A stretch of DNA of 64,000 nt from Gemmatimonas sp. (GTDB taxonomy: Bacteria; Gemmatimonadota; Gemmatimonadetes; Gemmatimonadales; Gemmatimonadaceae), in NCBI GenBank assembly GCA_011390885.1, contig JAABRO010000022.1, positions 1 to 64,000 of the forward strand, in the 5' to 3' direction. Positions 20,641 to 30,521 of the stretch are shown in pieces. The first letter of the stretch is position 1. Every line of letters begins with the position of its first letter. The notes under the pieces were generated by a model that saw nothing but the letters and a program-made list of their open reading frames with translations, had not been told where the DNA came from and ran no database searches. Position numbers and translations under genes: made by a program.

Positions 20641-22375
20641 AGTGCGCCTTTGCCTCGTACAACGTGTCCACCGTGATGCGATCGAGGCCATGCTCCATCG
20701 CGTACTTTTCCGTGTTCCGCTTCGCCTTGCCGCGCACGAAGAACGGAATCTTCTTGAGCTCGCGCTCCGCGTCGGGGAGCCAGGGCGCGGGTCCGGAAGC
20801 GGCCGCCTCCGCTGCCGCAGCGCTCGTCGCCGCGGACGACGCCGCCTCGCCAATCGCCGCGGTGAACGCGGGCGTCGCGGCGGCGCGCTCCACCTCGGGC
20901 TCACCCAGGTCTGCCACGATCGACGCCGGCTCCGGGACCTCGAGCAGGTCGTCGTCGCTGCCGACACCCGGTGCCGCCACGGTGGCGGCGCCCGCCTGCA
21001 CGCTGTGCAGGTGGCTCGGCGTGGCACCGTCCCCGAACTCGAAGTCCTCGCGGAACATCTGCAGCAGGTGCTCCTCGAGCCCCATCATGAGCGGGTGCAC
21101 CCACGTGTCGAAGATCACGTTGGCGCCTTCGAAGCCCATCTGCGGCGAGTAGCGCGCCGGCACGTCCTGCACGTGAATCGGCGACGAGATCACCGCGCAC
21201 GGCACACCCAGCCGCTTCGCGATGTGCCGTTCCATCTGCGTGCCGAGCACCAACTCGGGTGCCGCGTCCGCGACCGCCTTCTCCACGTCGAGGTAGTCGT
21301 CGGTGATCACCGGCTCCACGCCGTACTTCGCGGCCAGCTCGCGAATGTCGCGCGCGTACTCGCGGCTGTACGTGCCGAGCCCGACGATCGTGAAGCCGAG
21401 TTCCTCGGCGGCGATGCGCGCCGCCGCCTTCACGTGCGTGGCATCGCCGAACACGAACACGCGCTTGCCCGTGAGGTACGTGGCGTCGACCGAGCGCGAG
21501 TACCACGGCAGCAGCGAACGCGACGAGTCCATGGTGGCCTCGCCGATGCGCTCACGCTCGAGCACCGGCTGCACGTCCACACCGGCCACCTTGCCCACCT
21601 CGAGGATGAACTCGCGCGTAGCCCCGATACCGATCGGCACCGTGCGCACGGTGGGCATGCGGAAGCTGCGCTCGAGCCAGCGGCACGTCGTGTCCGCGAT
21701 CTCGGGGTAGAGGCACACGTTGAAGTCGGCCTCCGGAATCCGCATGAGCGATTCCGGTGTCGCGCCCTGCGGCGCGACCACGTGCACGTCAACGCCGAGG
21801 TCGGCGAGCAGCCGCGTGACCTCGCGCACGTCGTCGCGATTGCGGAAGCCAAGCAGCGTGCCGCCGAGCAGGTTCGCGCGAGGGCGGCGATCGGCTGGCC
21901 GCTCGGCACGCGGGGTGCCGGGTGCCGGCACCTGCGGCAGCAGCAGCGTGCGCACGAGATGGTAGAACGTCTCGCTCGCGCCCCAGTTCTCCTTCTTGGA
22001 GTAGGCAGGGAGCTCGAGGTTCACGATCGGGATCGGAATGCCCATGCCCTGCGCGAGCGTGCCAGGATTGTCCTGGATCAGCTCGGCGGTGCACGACTCG
22101 CCCACCAGCATGGCGCGCGGCTTGAACCGCTCGTAGGCATCGCGCACGCACGCCTTCACGAGTTCGGCCGTGTCGCCACCCAGGTCGCGCGCCTGGAACG
22201 TGGTGTACGTCACGGGCGGGCGCCGGTCGCGACGCTCGATCATGGTGAAGAGCAGGTCGGCGTAGGTGTCGCCCTGCGGCGCGTGCAGCACGTAATGCAC
22301 GCCTTCCATGGAGGTCGCGATGCGCATCGCGCCCACGTGCGGCGGCCCTTCGTACGTCCAGAGCGTGAGCTGCAT
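20630..22375 (-). CDS. bchB: Dark-operative protochlorophyllide reductase subunit B
   Basis: 581 residues. BchB forms the catalytic NB heterotetramer with BchN; its Asp36 acts as the fourth ligand of the NB cluster and Asp36 is present here in [10 protein letters not shown]. The NifK-like core runs to about residue 430. It is followed by an Ala/Glu/Pro-rich spacer of about 85 residues and then the conserved C-terminal domain ([21 protein letters not shown]). The spacer makes the protein longer than most relatives. bchN lies 12 bases upstream and bchH overlaps downstream. Confidence 0.96.
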
Positions 22376-22387
22376 GACCGTGGCCCC

Positions 22388-24330
<1,943 letters not shown>

Positions 24331-24369
24331 GTGCCGCCTGTTCCGGGGGTTCGCTACCCAGATGAGGTG

Positions 24370-24398
24370 ACGTTAGGCCGCGGACTTCGAGTTGTCAA
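24370..24398 (-). promoter_or_regulatory. Promoter of the bchF operon
   Basis: On the minus strand, TTGACA (24393-24398) and TAACGT (24370-24375) are separated by exactly 17 bases, a good housekeeping sigma promoter. Transcription would begin near 24363 and read through the whole bch-acsF-lhaA-puh operon. The -35 box is inside the left arm of the inverted repeat. Confidence 0.75.
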
Positions 24399-24429
24399 GC
24401 AAAGTTTACGTCAGGTTTGCTTGACAACT
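24390..24429. promoter_or_regulatory. Inverted repeat, likely PpsR/CrtJ operator, between bchF and aerR
   Basis: Perfect 14-bp arms (AGTTGTCAAGCAAA at 24390-24403 and its complement at 24416-24429) flank a 12-base centre with ACGT at the dyad. The known PpsR/CrtJ site is TGT-N12-ACA. Here two half-matched 18-mers share two central bases: 24393-24410 begins TGTC, and 24409-24426 (CGTC-N10-GACA) matches all but one base. Each arm carries the -35 box of one of the two divergent promoters, so one bound regulator could shut both. Confidence 0.7.
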
Positions 24430-24449
24430 TCGAGACCCAGCCGCATACT
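24421..24449 (+). promoter_or_regulatory. Promoter of aerR-ppsR
   Basis: TTGACA at 24421-24426 and CATACT at 24444-24449 with a 17-base spacer. The -35 box lies in the right arm of the inverted repeat, which suggests autoregulation of the regulator genes. The start site would be near 24456, giving a leader of about 48 bases. Confidence 0.7.
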
Positions 24450-24503
24450 GGACTCCGTTCCTATTTGTATCATCGGTTCTTGCCCGTCCGAGGTCCTGCG
24501 ACG

Positions 24504-25424
24504 ATGTTCGGCCCTCCCTCATCCGCTTCGGCCCAGCACGTCCTCGGTCAGGAGGGTGCGCGCCCGCCAGCGCCGCGCCTGCCGGCGCCGCGCCCCCGCG
24601 ACGCCTCTCGCGCCCCCATGCCCACCGAGCGCACCGTCCAGCGGGTGATCGAGACCGAACTCGTCCCGAGAATGCTGATGGCCCACCAGACCGAATCGAC
24701 GGCCGCGCTGCCGCTCGCCACTGGCGAGCGCCTGCTCACCGAGCAGGATGTCGCACGTTTCGTCCATGAAGTACTCGGCACCGACGACGCCGCCGCGGCC
24801 GCCTTCGTGCGCGACCTCCTCACCGACGGCGTCACCGTCGAGTCAATCTACCTCGAACTGCTCTCCCCGGCCGCGCGCGAGCTCGGCATCAAGTGGGAAG
24901 AGGATGAATGCAGCTTCGTTGACGTGACCGTGGCCATGGGGCGCCTGCAGCGCGTGCTGCGCGAGCTCAGCCAGGCCTTCCAGTCCGAAGGCGGTGATGC
25001 CCCGCGCGCCGGCCAGGTGCTGCTCACCTGCCTGCCCGGCGAGCAGCACACGCTCGGCCTCATCATGGTCGCGGAGTTCCTCATCCGCGACGGCTTCCGG
25101 GTGCACGTCGGGGCCCCGTGGTCGGAGGCCGACCTGCTCACCCATGTCCGCACCGAGTGGTTCGACGTGATCGGCTTCTCTGCGGGGTGCGAGAGCCGGC
25201 TCTCCGTGCTCAAGCGGGAGATCCACCGCATCCGCGCCACCTCGCGCAATCCCAACGTGCAGATCCTCGTGGGTGGACAGGTGTTCTCCCTTGACCCGGA
25301 ACTGGTGCAGCGGGTCGGTGCCGACGGCTGGGCACGGGACGCCCGGGAGTCCGGCACCGTGGTCCGGCAGTTGTGTAGCGCCAGCAATGGCGCAATGGTG
25401 TCACCTTCATTAGATCCCGCGTAA
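24504..25424 (+). CDS. aerR: AerR/PpaA-family cobalamin-binding photosynthesis regulator
   Basis: 306 residues. AerR (PpaA) binds vitamin B12 and modulates the repressor PpsR/CrtJ in response to light and oxygen. The C-terminal half matches the B12-binding fold: a helical segment (DDAAAAAFVRDLLTDGVTVE) with WEEDECSFVDVTVAMGRLQ, then LLTCLPGEQHTLGLIM, whose histidine (about residue 182) stands where AerR ligates cobalt, then a Rossmann-like end (DVIGFSAGCES, VQILVGGQVF). The ATG at 24504 has GAGG about 10 bases upstream; an ATG at 24618 is possible, since the first 38 residues are Pro/Ala-rich. An open TTG further up overlaps the promoter and was rejected. ppsR follows in 25 bases. Confidence 0.88.
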   Translation: MFGPPSSASAQHVLGQEGARPPAPRLPAPRPRDASRAPMPTERTVQRVIETELVPRMLMAHQTESTAALPLATGERLLTEQDVARFVHEVLGTDDAAAAAFVRDLLTDGVTVESIYLELLSPAARELGIKWEEDECSFVDVTVAMGRLQRVLRELSQAFQSEGGDAPRAGQVLLTCLPGEQHTLGLIMVAEFLIRDGFRVHVGAPWSEADLLTHVRTEWFDVIGFSAGCESRLSVLKREIHRIRATSRNPNVQILVGGQVFSLDPELVQRVGADGWARDARESGTVVRQLCSASNGAMVSPSLDPA

Positions 25425-25449
25425 CCTCCGCCCCCTCGACACCAGCCGC

Positions 25450-26880
25450 GTGAAATTCTTCGACGCCAGCGATCCGGCCTACGACGCCCTCGGCGCCAGC
25501 GCCGCAGCGAGCATGCTCGCCGCGGCGGGGGATTTCGCCGTGCTCGTGGACCACGCGGGCGTCGTCCGCGACGTTTCAGTCGGCCCCACCGACGTGGCGG
25601 CCGACCTGTCCAAGGAATGGGTCGGGCGTCCGTGGCCGGAAACCGCCACCAGCGACACGAAGCTCAAGATCGAGACGCTGCTGCGCGAGGTGGCCACCAA
25701 GGGCGTCTCCAAGCGCCGGCAGGTCAACCACACGACCGCGGCCGGCGCCGACCTGCCGGTGGCGTACACGGCCATGCGCATCGGCCGCGATGGCTCGGTG
25801 GTGGCCGTCGGCCGCGACATGCGGCACCTCTCGTCACTCCAGCAGCGGCTGGTCGAGGCGCAGCAGGCCATGGAGCGCGACTACTGGCGGCTTCGCCACG
25901 TCGAAACGCGCTACCGCCTGCTCTTCCAGCTCGCCAGCGACGGCATCCTGGTGATCGACGCCGGCTCCATGAAGGTGCTCGACGCGAACGCGGCCGCCGG
26001 CCAGGTGTTCGGCGAGATCACCGACCGCCTCATCGGCCGCACGTTCCCCTTCGGCGTGGACGCCACGGCCGCCCGAACCCTCGAAGATCTCATCACGGCC
26101 GCCCGTTCGGCCGGCCGCGCGGGCGACGTGTCCATCACGCTGCTCGACAGCGACCGGGCGTGGGCGGTGTCGGCCTCCTGCTTCCGGCAGGAGACCGCCA
26201 CCCTGCTGCTCATCCGCTTCGCCTCCTCGGAGCCCGGTGAGGGGCCGAGCGCCGAGGCGCACGCGCAAGGACGCATCCGGGAGCTGATCGAGCGCTCACC
26301 CGATGCCTTCGTGGTCACCGACCTCGACGGGCACATCCTCGAGGCCAACCGGGCGTTCCTCGATGTGGCCGAGCTGGCCACGCTCGAGCAGGCGCGCGGC
26401 GCGTTGCTGTCGTCGTTCATCGGGCGGCCTGGCGCGGACTTCCCCGTGTTCGTGTCCATGCTCAAGAAGCACGGCGCGGTCCGGCTCGTGGCGACCGCCG
26501 CCCGTGGCTCGCACGGCGCCTCCACGGAGGTCGAGGTCTCGGCCGTCTGGGTGCCGGACGACGAGGAGCCGTGCATTGGCTTCACCATGCGCGACATCGG
26601 CCGTCGGCTGGCCAGCGGCCCGCAGGGGGCGCGCGACCTGACCCGCGCCGTGGAGGAGCTCACCTCGCTGGTGGGCCGCGTCACGCTGCGCGACCTGGTC
26701 CGTGACACGGTCGACCTGGTCGAACGGCACTTCATAGAAGCGGCCCTCGAGCTCACGAACGACAACCGCACTTCCGCGGCCGAGGTGCTCGGCGTGAGCC
26801 GCCAGAGCCTGTACGTGAAGCTCCGGCGCCACCGGCTGGTGGCCCCCAGCGCCGAGCGCGACGGCGAAGCCGCCGACTGA
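25450..26880 (+). CDS. ppsR: PpsR/CrtJ transcriptional repressor of photosynthesis genes
   Basis: 476 residues, the normal length. Three PAS domains (about residues 20-140, 150-265 and 275-395) joined by a helical Q-linker (LQQRLVEAQQAMERDYWRLR) precede a Fis-type helix-turn-helix (TSAAEVLGVSRQSLYVKLRR). PpsR represses bch, puf and crt genes aerobically through TGT-N12-ACA sites, and such sites occur at both borders of this regulator cassette. Only two cysteines are visible, near residues 244 and 375; none is in the helix-turn-helix, where a redox cysteine is found in Rhodobacter proteins. The start is GTG at 25450. Confidence 0.94.
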   Translation: MKFFDASDPAYDALGASAAASMLAAAGDFAVLVDHAGVVRDVSVGPTDVAADLSKEWVGRPWPETATSDTKLKIETLLREVATKGVSKRRQVNHTTAAGADLPVAYTAMRIGRDGSVVAVGRDMRHLSSLQQRLVEAQQAMERDYWRLRHVETRYRLLFQLASDGILVIDAGSMKVLDANAAAGQVFGEITDRLIGRTFPFGVDATAARTLEDLITAARSAGRAGDVSITLLDSDRAWAVSASCFRQETATLLLIRFASSEPGEGPSAEAHAQGRIRELIERSPDAFVVTDLDGHILEANRAFLDVAELATLEQARGALLSSFIGRPGADFPVFVSMLKKHGAVRLVATAARGSHGASTEVEVSAVWVPDDEEPCIGFTMRDIGRRLASGPQGARDLTRAVEELTSLVGRVTLRDLVRDTVDLVERHFIEAALELTNDNRTSAAEVLGVSRQSLYVKLRRHRLVAPSAERDGEAAD

Positions 26881-26941
26881 CCCGCCCTCCCCACCCGAAA
26901 CCCGCGAAAACGGACGATTTGGCCCTCGCGGATTTGCCAAC

Positions 26942-26959
26942 TGTCAATTAAACTAGACA
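26942..26959. promoter_or_regulatory. PpsR/CrtJ operator upstream of bchG
   Basis: TGTCAATTAAACTAGACA is an exact TGTC-N10-GACA palindrome, flanked by C and G that extend the symmetry. It contains TAAACT (26949-26954), a plausible -10 box that would place transcription start at or beside the bchG ATG (26963). Repressor binding would therefore cover the core promoter. Confidence 0.8.
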
Positions 26960-26962
26960 GCC

Positions 26963-27880
26963 ATGGGTGTCAGCAATACGCTACAAACCGTCTCCGCGCG
27001 TCCGGACCCGCGCGCTGTCCTCACGCTGCTCAAGCCAGTCACGTGGTTCCCACCGATGTGGGCCTTCACGTGCGGCGTGATCAGCTCGGGACAGTCGCTG
27101 TCCGGTCGCTGGGGACTGCTGGCCCTCGGCATCTGCATCACCGGGCCGCTCGTCTGCGCCTCGAGCCAGGCGGTCAACGACTGGTTCGACCGCCACGTCG
27201 ACGCCATCAACGAGCCCAACCGCCCCATCCCGTCCGGGCGGATTCCCGGCCGGTGGGGCCTTGGCATCGCCATCGCGTGGACCGCGCTCTCGCTGCTGGC
27301 CGCGATCCCGCTCGGGGTGCTGGGCCTTGGTGCCGTGGCGCTCGCCCTGCTCTTCTCGTGGGGCTACAGCGCGCCGCCCTTTCGCTTCAAGATGAACGGC
27401 TGGCTCGGCAACGCCGCCGTCGGCTTCACATATGAGGGGCTGGCCTGGGTCACGGGCGCCGCGCTCATGATCGGCCAGCCGTCGCTGCCGTGGCAGGTGG
27501 TGCTCGCCGCCGTGATGTATTCCATCGGCGCCCACGGCATCATGACGCTCAACGACTTCAAGGCCATCGAGGGCGACCGTCTCATGGGCGTGGACTCGCT
27601 GCCGGTGAAGCTCGGCGTCGAACCCGCCGGCTACGTGGCCAGCGCGGTGATGCTCATGCCGCAGTGGGTCGTGCTCACCATGCTGCTCGTCATCGACAAG
27701 CCGTGGCACGCGCTGACCATCGGCGTGCTCATGGGCATTCAGCTCGGCATCATGCGCTGGTTCGTGCAGTCGCCGCGTGAGCGCGCGCTCTACCTGAGCG
27801 CGTTCGGCGTGCCCTTCTCCGTGGCCGGCATGATGGTCACCGCGTTCGCCCTGCGCGGCGTGCTGGGAGCCGGCGCATGA
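26963..27880 (+). CDS. bchG: Bacteriochlorophyll synthase (geranylgeranyl/phytyl transferase)
   Basis: 305 residues, a UbiA-family prenyltransferase that attaches the isoprenoid alcohol to bacteriochlorophyllide a. The two aspartate-rich regions are clear (NDWFDRHVDAINEPNRPIPSG and NDFKAIEGDRLMG), along with LLKPVTWFPPMWAF and about eight membrane spans. The ATG at 26963 is three bases after a PpsR operator and no Shine-Dalgarno sequence lies between, so the mRNA may be leaderless; no other start fits the conserved N-terminus. It overlaps the next gene by four bases (ATGA). Confidence 0.95.
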   Translation: MGVSNTLQTVSARPDPRAVLTLLKPVTWFPPMWAFTCGVISSGQSLSGRWGLLALGICITGPLVCASSQAVNDWFDRHVDAINEPNRPIPSGRIPGRWGLGIAIAWTALSLLAAIPLGVLGLGAVALALLFSWGYSAPPFRFKMNGWLGNAAVGFTYEGLAWVTGAALMIGQPSLPWQVVLAAVMYSIGAHGIMTLNDFKAIEGDRLMGVDSLPVKLGVEPAGYVASAVMLMPQWVVLTMLLVIDKPWHALTIGVLMGIQLGIMRWFVQSPRERALYLSAFGVPFSVAGMMVTAFALRGVLGAGA

Positions 27881-29199
27881 AGTGGACGCAGATCGTTCGC
27901 CTTGGCCTCGTGCAGGCGTGCATCGGCGCAGTGGTCGTGCTCATGACGGCCACGATGAATCGCGTGATGGTCGTGGAGCTCGCGCTGCCGGCCTCGGTGC
28001 CCGGTGCGCTCGTCGCGCTGCACTTCCTGGTGCAGCTCTACCTGCGTCCCCGCCTCGGACACGGCTCCGACGCCACCGGGTCCCGCACGCCGTGGATCAT
28101 TGGCGGCATGGCCACGCTCGCGGCCGGCGGCATCGGTGTCGCGCTGTCCATCCCGGTGATGGCCTCCTCGCCGTGGCTGGGCATCGCGCTGGCCGCGGTT
28201 GCGTTCGTCGTGCTCGGCGCGGGCGTGAGTGCCGCGGGCACGCCGCTGCTCGCGCTCATCTCCGAGCATGCCTACCCCGCACAGCGGGCCGGTGCCGCCG
28301 CGATCACGTGGATTCTCATGATCGTGGGCTTCATCATCACCACGGCTTCGGCGGGTTCGCTGCTCGACCCGTTCGGCTACCAGCGGCTTCTCCTCATCAC
28401 CGTCGGTGTCGGCGGCGTGGCCGTGCTCGTGACCACGGCCACGCTGTTCCGTCTCGAGCGCACGCTCGGCGAGCGGCAGGCACCGGAGCCGATCGCCGAG
28501 GCGGAGCGCGGCGCAAAGTTCAAGGACGCCATGCGCGCCGTGTGGAACGAGCCGGTGGCGCGCACCTTCGCCGTGTTCGTGTTCGTGGCCATGCTCGCCT
28601 ACAGCGCGCAGGACCTCATTCTCGAGCCGTTCGGCGGCATTGCGTTCGGCCTGAGCGCGGGCGAGACCACGAAGATCGCGGGCATGCAGCACGGCGGTGT
28701 GCTCGTGGGCATGATCGCCACCGCCGTGATCGGCGCGCGCTTCGGTGCCCTCCGGCTCTGGGCGGCGGCGGGCTGCGCCGCCTCCTCGGTGATGTTCGTG
28801 GCGCTCGCCGTGAGCCCGGTGCTGGCCAGCGTGGACGTGTACCGCCTGGTGGTGTTCCTGCTCGGCCTCGCGAACGGCGTGTTCGCGATCGGCGCGATCG
28901 GGTCGATGATGGCGCTCACCGGCGACGCGAAGGATGGCCGTGCCGGCCTGCGGCTGGGCGTGTTCGGCGCGGCGCAGGCGGTGGCGTATGCCGCCGGTGT
29001 GTCGCTCGGTGGCGTGGGCGTGGATGTGGCGCGCAGCATGCTCGGCTCGCCGATCCGCGGCTACGCGGCGGTGTTCTCGGTGGAGGCCGCGCTGTTCGTG
29101 GTGTCGGCCGTGCTGGCGTACCGCAGTGCGTCGGAAGCGGTTGCCGGCGATGTCATGCGCTCGCGTGGCGAGCTGCTGCCGGCCGTGGTGAACAACTGA
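27877..29199 (+). CDS. bch2: Bch2/PucC-family membrane protein
   Basis: 440 residues with about 12 membrane spans, the second member of the PucC/LhaA family in this window. The position between bchG and bchP matches the orf428/bch2 gene of purple bacteria. Family motifs include TATMNRVMVVELALPASVPG, a LRPRLGHGSDATGSRTPWI loop and SAQDLILEPFGG. The role is inferred to be pigment handling or antenna assembly. Its stop overlaps a tiny downstream frame (TGATG). Confidence 0.9.
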   Translation: MKWTQIVRLGLVQACIGAVVVLMTATMNRVMVVELALPASVPGALVALHFLVQLYLRPRLGHGSDATGSRTPWIIGGMATLAAGGIGVALSIPVMASSPWLGIALAAVAFVVLGAGVSAAGTPLLALISEHAYPAQRAGAAAITWILMIVGFIITTASAGSLLDPFGYQRLLLITVGVGGVAVLVTTATLFRLERTLGERQAPEPIAEAERGAKFKDAMRAVWNEPVARTFAVFVFVAMLAYSAQDLILEPFGGIAFGLSAGETTKIAGMQHGGVLVGMIATAVIGARFGALRLWAAAGCAASSVMFVALAVSPVLASVDVYRLVVFLLGLANGVFAIGAIGSMMALTGDAKDGRAGLRLGVFGAAQAVAYAAGVSLGGVGVDVARSMLGSPIRGYAAVFSVEAALFVVSAVLAYRSASEAVAGDVMRSRGELLPAVVNN

Positions 29200-29288
29200 T
29201 GGGCACGATCACGCTGCCACTGCCGCTCCGGCAGGCGGGCGCTCCGGCGTCCGCAGCAGGTCGTGCAAACCCGTGGAGTGCACGCTGA
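29199..29288 (+). CDS. Possible 29-residue coupling ORF between bch2 and bchP
   Basis: A small frame starting MGTITLPLPLRQ and ending RANPWSAR exactly fills the gap between bch2 and bchP. Its ATG overlaps the bch2 stop (TGATG), and its own stop overlaps the bchP ATG (TGATG). It may act to carry ribosomes across the gap, or be chance in a stop-poor genome. No similarity recognised. Confidence 0.35.
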   Translation: MGTITLPLPLRQAGAPASAAGRANPWSAR

Positions 29289-30475
29289 TGGATCGGTTCG
29301 ACGTAGTGGTGGTCGGTGGTGGGCCTGCCGGCGCGACGGCGGCGCATGAGATGGCGAAGACCGGGCGGTCGGTGCTGCTGCTCGACAAGGCGTGGCGCAT
29401 CAAGCCGTGTGGCGGCGCCGTGCCGCCGCAGCTGCTCAAGGACTTCGACGTGCCCGAGGACCTGCTCGTGGCGCGCATCGACACGGCTCGCATGATCTCG
29501 CCCAAGTCCAACAAGGTGGACATCCCCGTGGGTCAGGGGTATGTGGGCATGGTGGACCGCGACGTGTTCGACGAGTGGCTGCGCGTGCGTGCCGAGTCGG
29601 CAGGCGCGGAGCGTCGGACGGGCGCGTTCGTGCGCATGGAGCGCGACGACGACGGCCAGCGGGTGCTCACCTACACGGAAGGGCGCTCGCGCCACGGTGC
29701 CGAGCAGCAGGTGAAGGCGAAGATGGTGATCGGCTGCGACGGTGCCTTGTCGGCCGTCGCCAAGGCTGCCATTCCCGGTGCCGATCGCATGAAGCACGTG
29801 TTCGCGTACCACGAGATCGTGAAGTCGCCCGAGGTGGACAGCGACGCGTTCGGCCACAGCCGCTGCGACGTGTACTACCAGGGACCGCTCTCCCCCGACT
29901 TCTACGCCTGGGTCTTTCCGCACGGTCACACCACGAGCATCGGCACGGGCTCGCTTCAGCAGGGCTTCAAGCTGCGCGAGGCGGTGGCGCAGCTCCGGGC
30001 CGCCACCGGACTCGATGCGGCCGAGACGATCCGCAAGGAAGGCGCCCCCATTCCGCTCCAGCCGCTGCGGCGCTGGGACAACGGCCGCGACGTGATCGTA
30101 GGCGGCGATGCGGCCGGCACGGTTGCGCCCGCGTCGGGAGAAGGCATCTTCTACGCGATGACGAGCGGACGCTACGCGGCCCAGGCGGCCGGCGTGGCCA
30201 TGCTCACCGGCAATCCGATGTGGCTGCGCACCGCGCGCCGCCGCTTCATGTGGGAGCACGGGCAGGTGTTCCGGGTGCTCGGCATCATGCAGGACTTCTG
30301 GTACAACAACGACAACCGTCGCGAACGCTTCGTGCGCATCTGCGAAGATCGCGACGTGCAGGAACTGACGTTCGACGGCTACATGAACAAGCGCCTCGTG
30401 AAGGCACGGCCCATGTCGCATGTGCGGATCTTCTTCAAGAACATTGCGCACTTGACCGGCCTCGCCACCGCCTGA
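29288..30475 (+). CDS. bchP: Geranylgeranyl-bacteriochlorophyll reductase
   Basis: 395 residues. BchP is a flavoprotein that reduces the geranylgeranyl tail to phytyl. The FAD-binding start VVVGGGPAGATAAHEMAK, the family signature KPCGGAVPPQLL and the second flavin motif VGGDAAGTVAPASGEGI are all present. The ATG at 29288 overlaps the stop of a small upstream frame. With bchG and bch2 it forms a tail-attachment operon led by a PpsR-type operator. Confidence 0.95.
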   Translation: MDRFDVVVVGGGPAGATAAHEMAKTGRSVLLLDKAWRIKPCGGAVPPQLLKDFDVPEDLLVARIDTARMISPKSNKVDIPVGQGYVGMVDRDVFDEWLRVRAESAGAERRTGAFVRMERDDDGQRVLTYTEGRSRHGAEQQVKAKMVIGCDGALSAVAKAAIPGADRMKHVFAYHEIVKSPEVDSDAFGHSRCDVYYQGPLSPDFYAWVFPHGHTTSIGTGSLQQGFKLREAVAQLRAATGLDAAETIRKEGAPIPLQPLRRWDNGRDVIVGGDAAGTVAPASGEGIFYAMTSGRYAAQAAGVAMLTGNPMWLRTARRRFMWEHGQVFRVLGIMQDFWYNNDNRRERFVRICEDRDVQELTFDGYMNKRLVKARPMSHVRIFFKNIAHLTGLATA

Positions 30476-30521
30476 TCGACGCCCGATCAACGCCGCCCAC
30501 TCCCCGTCACCACCACCTCGC

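Noticed and set aside
24417-24503. TTG start giving a longer AerR
   Set aside because: It would place the coding region over the aerR promoter and operator; the extra residues show no similarity to the family.
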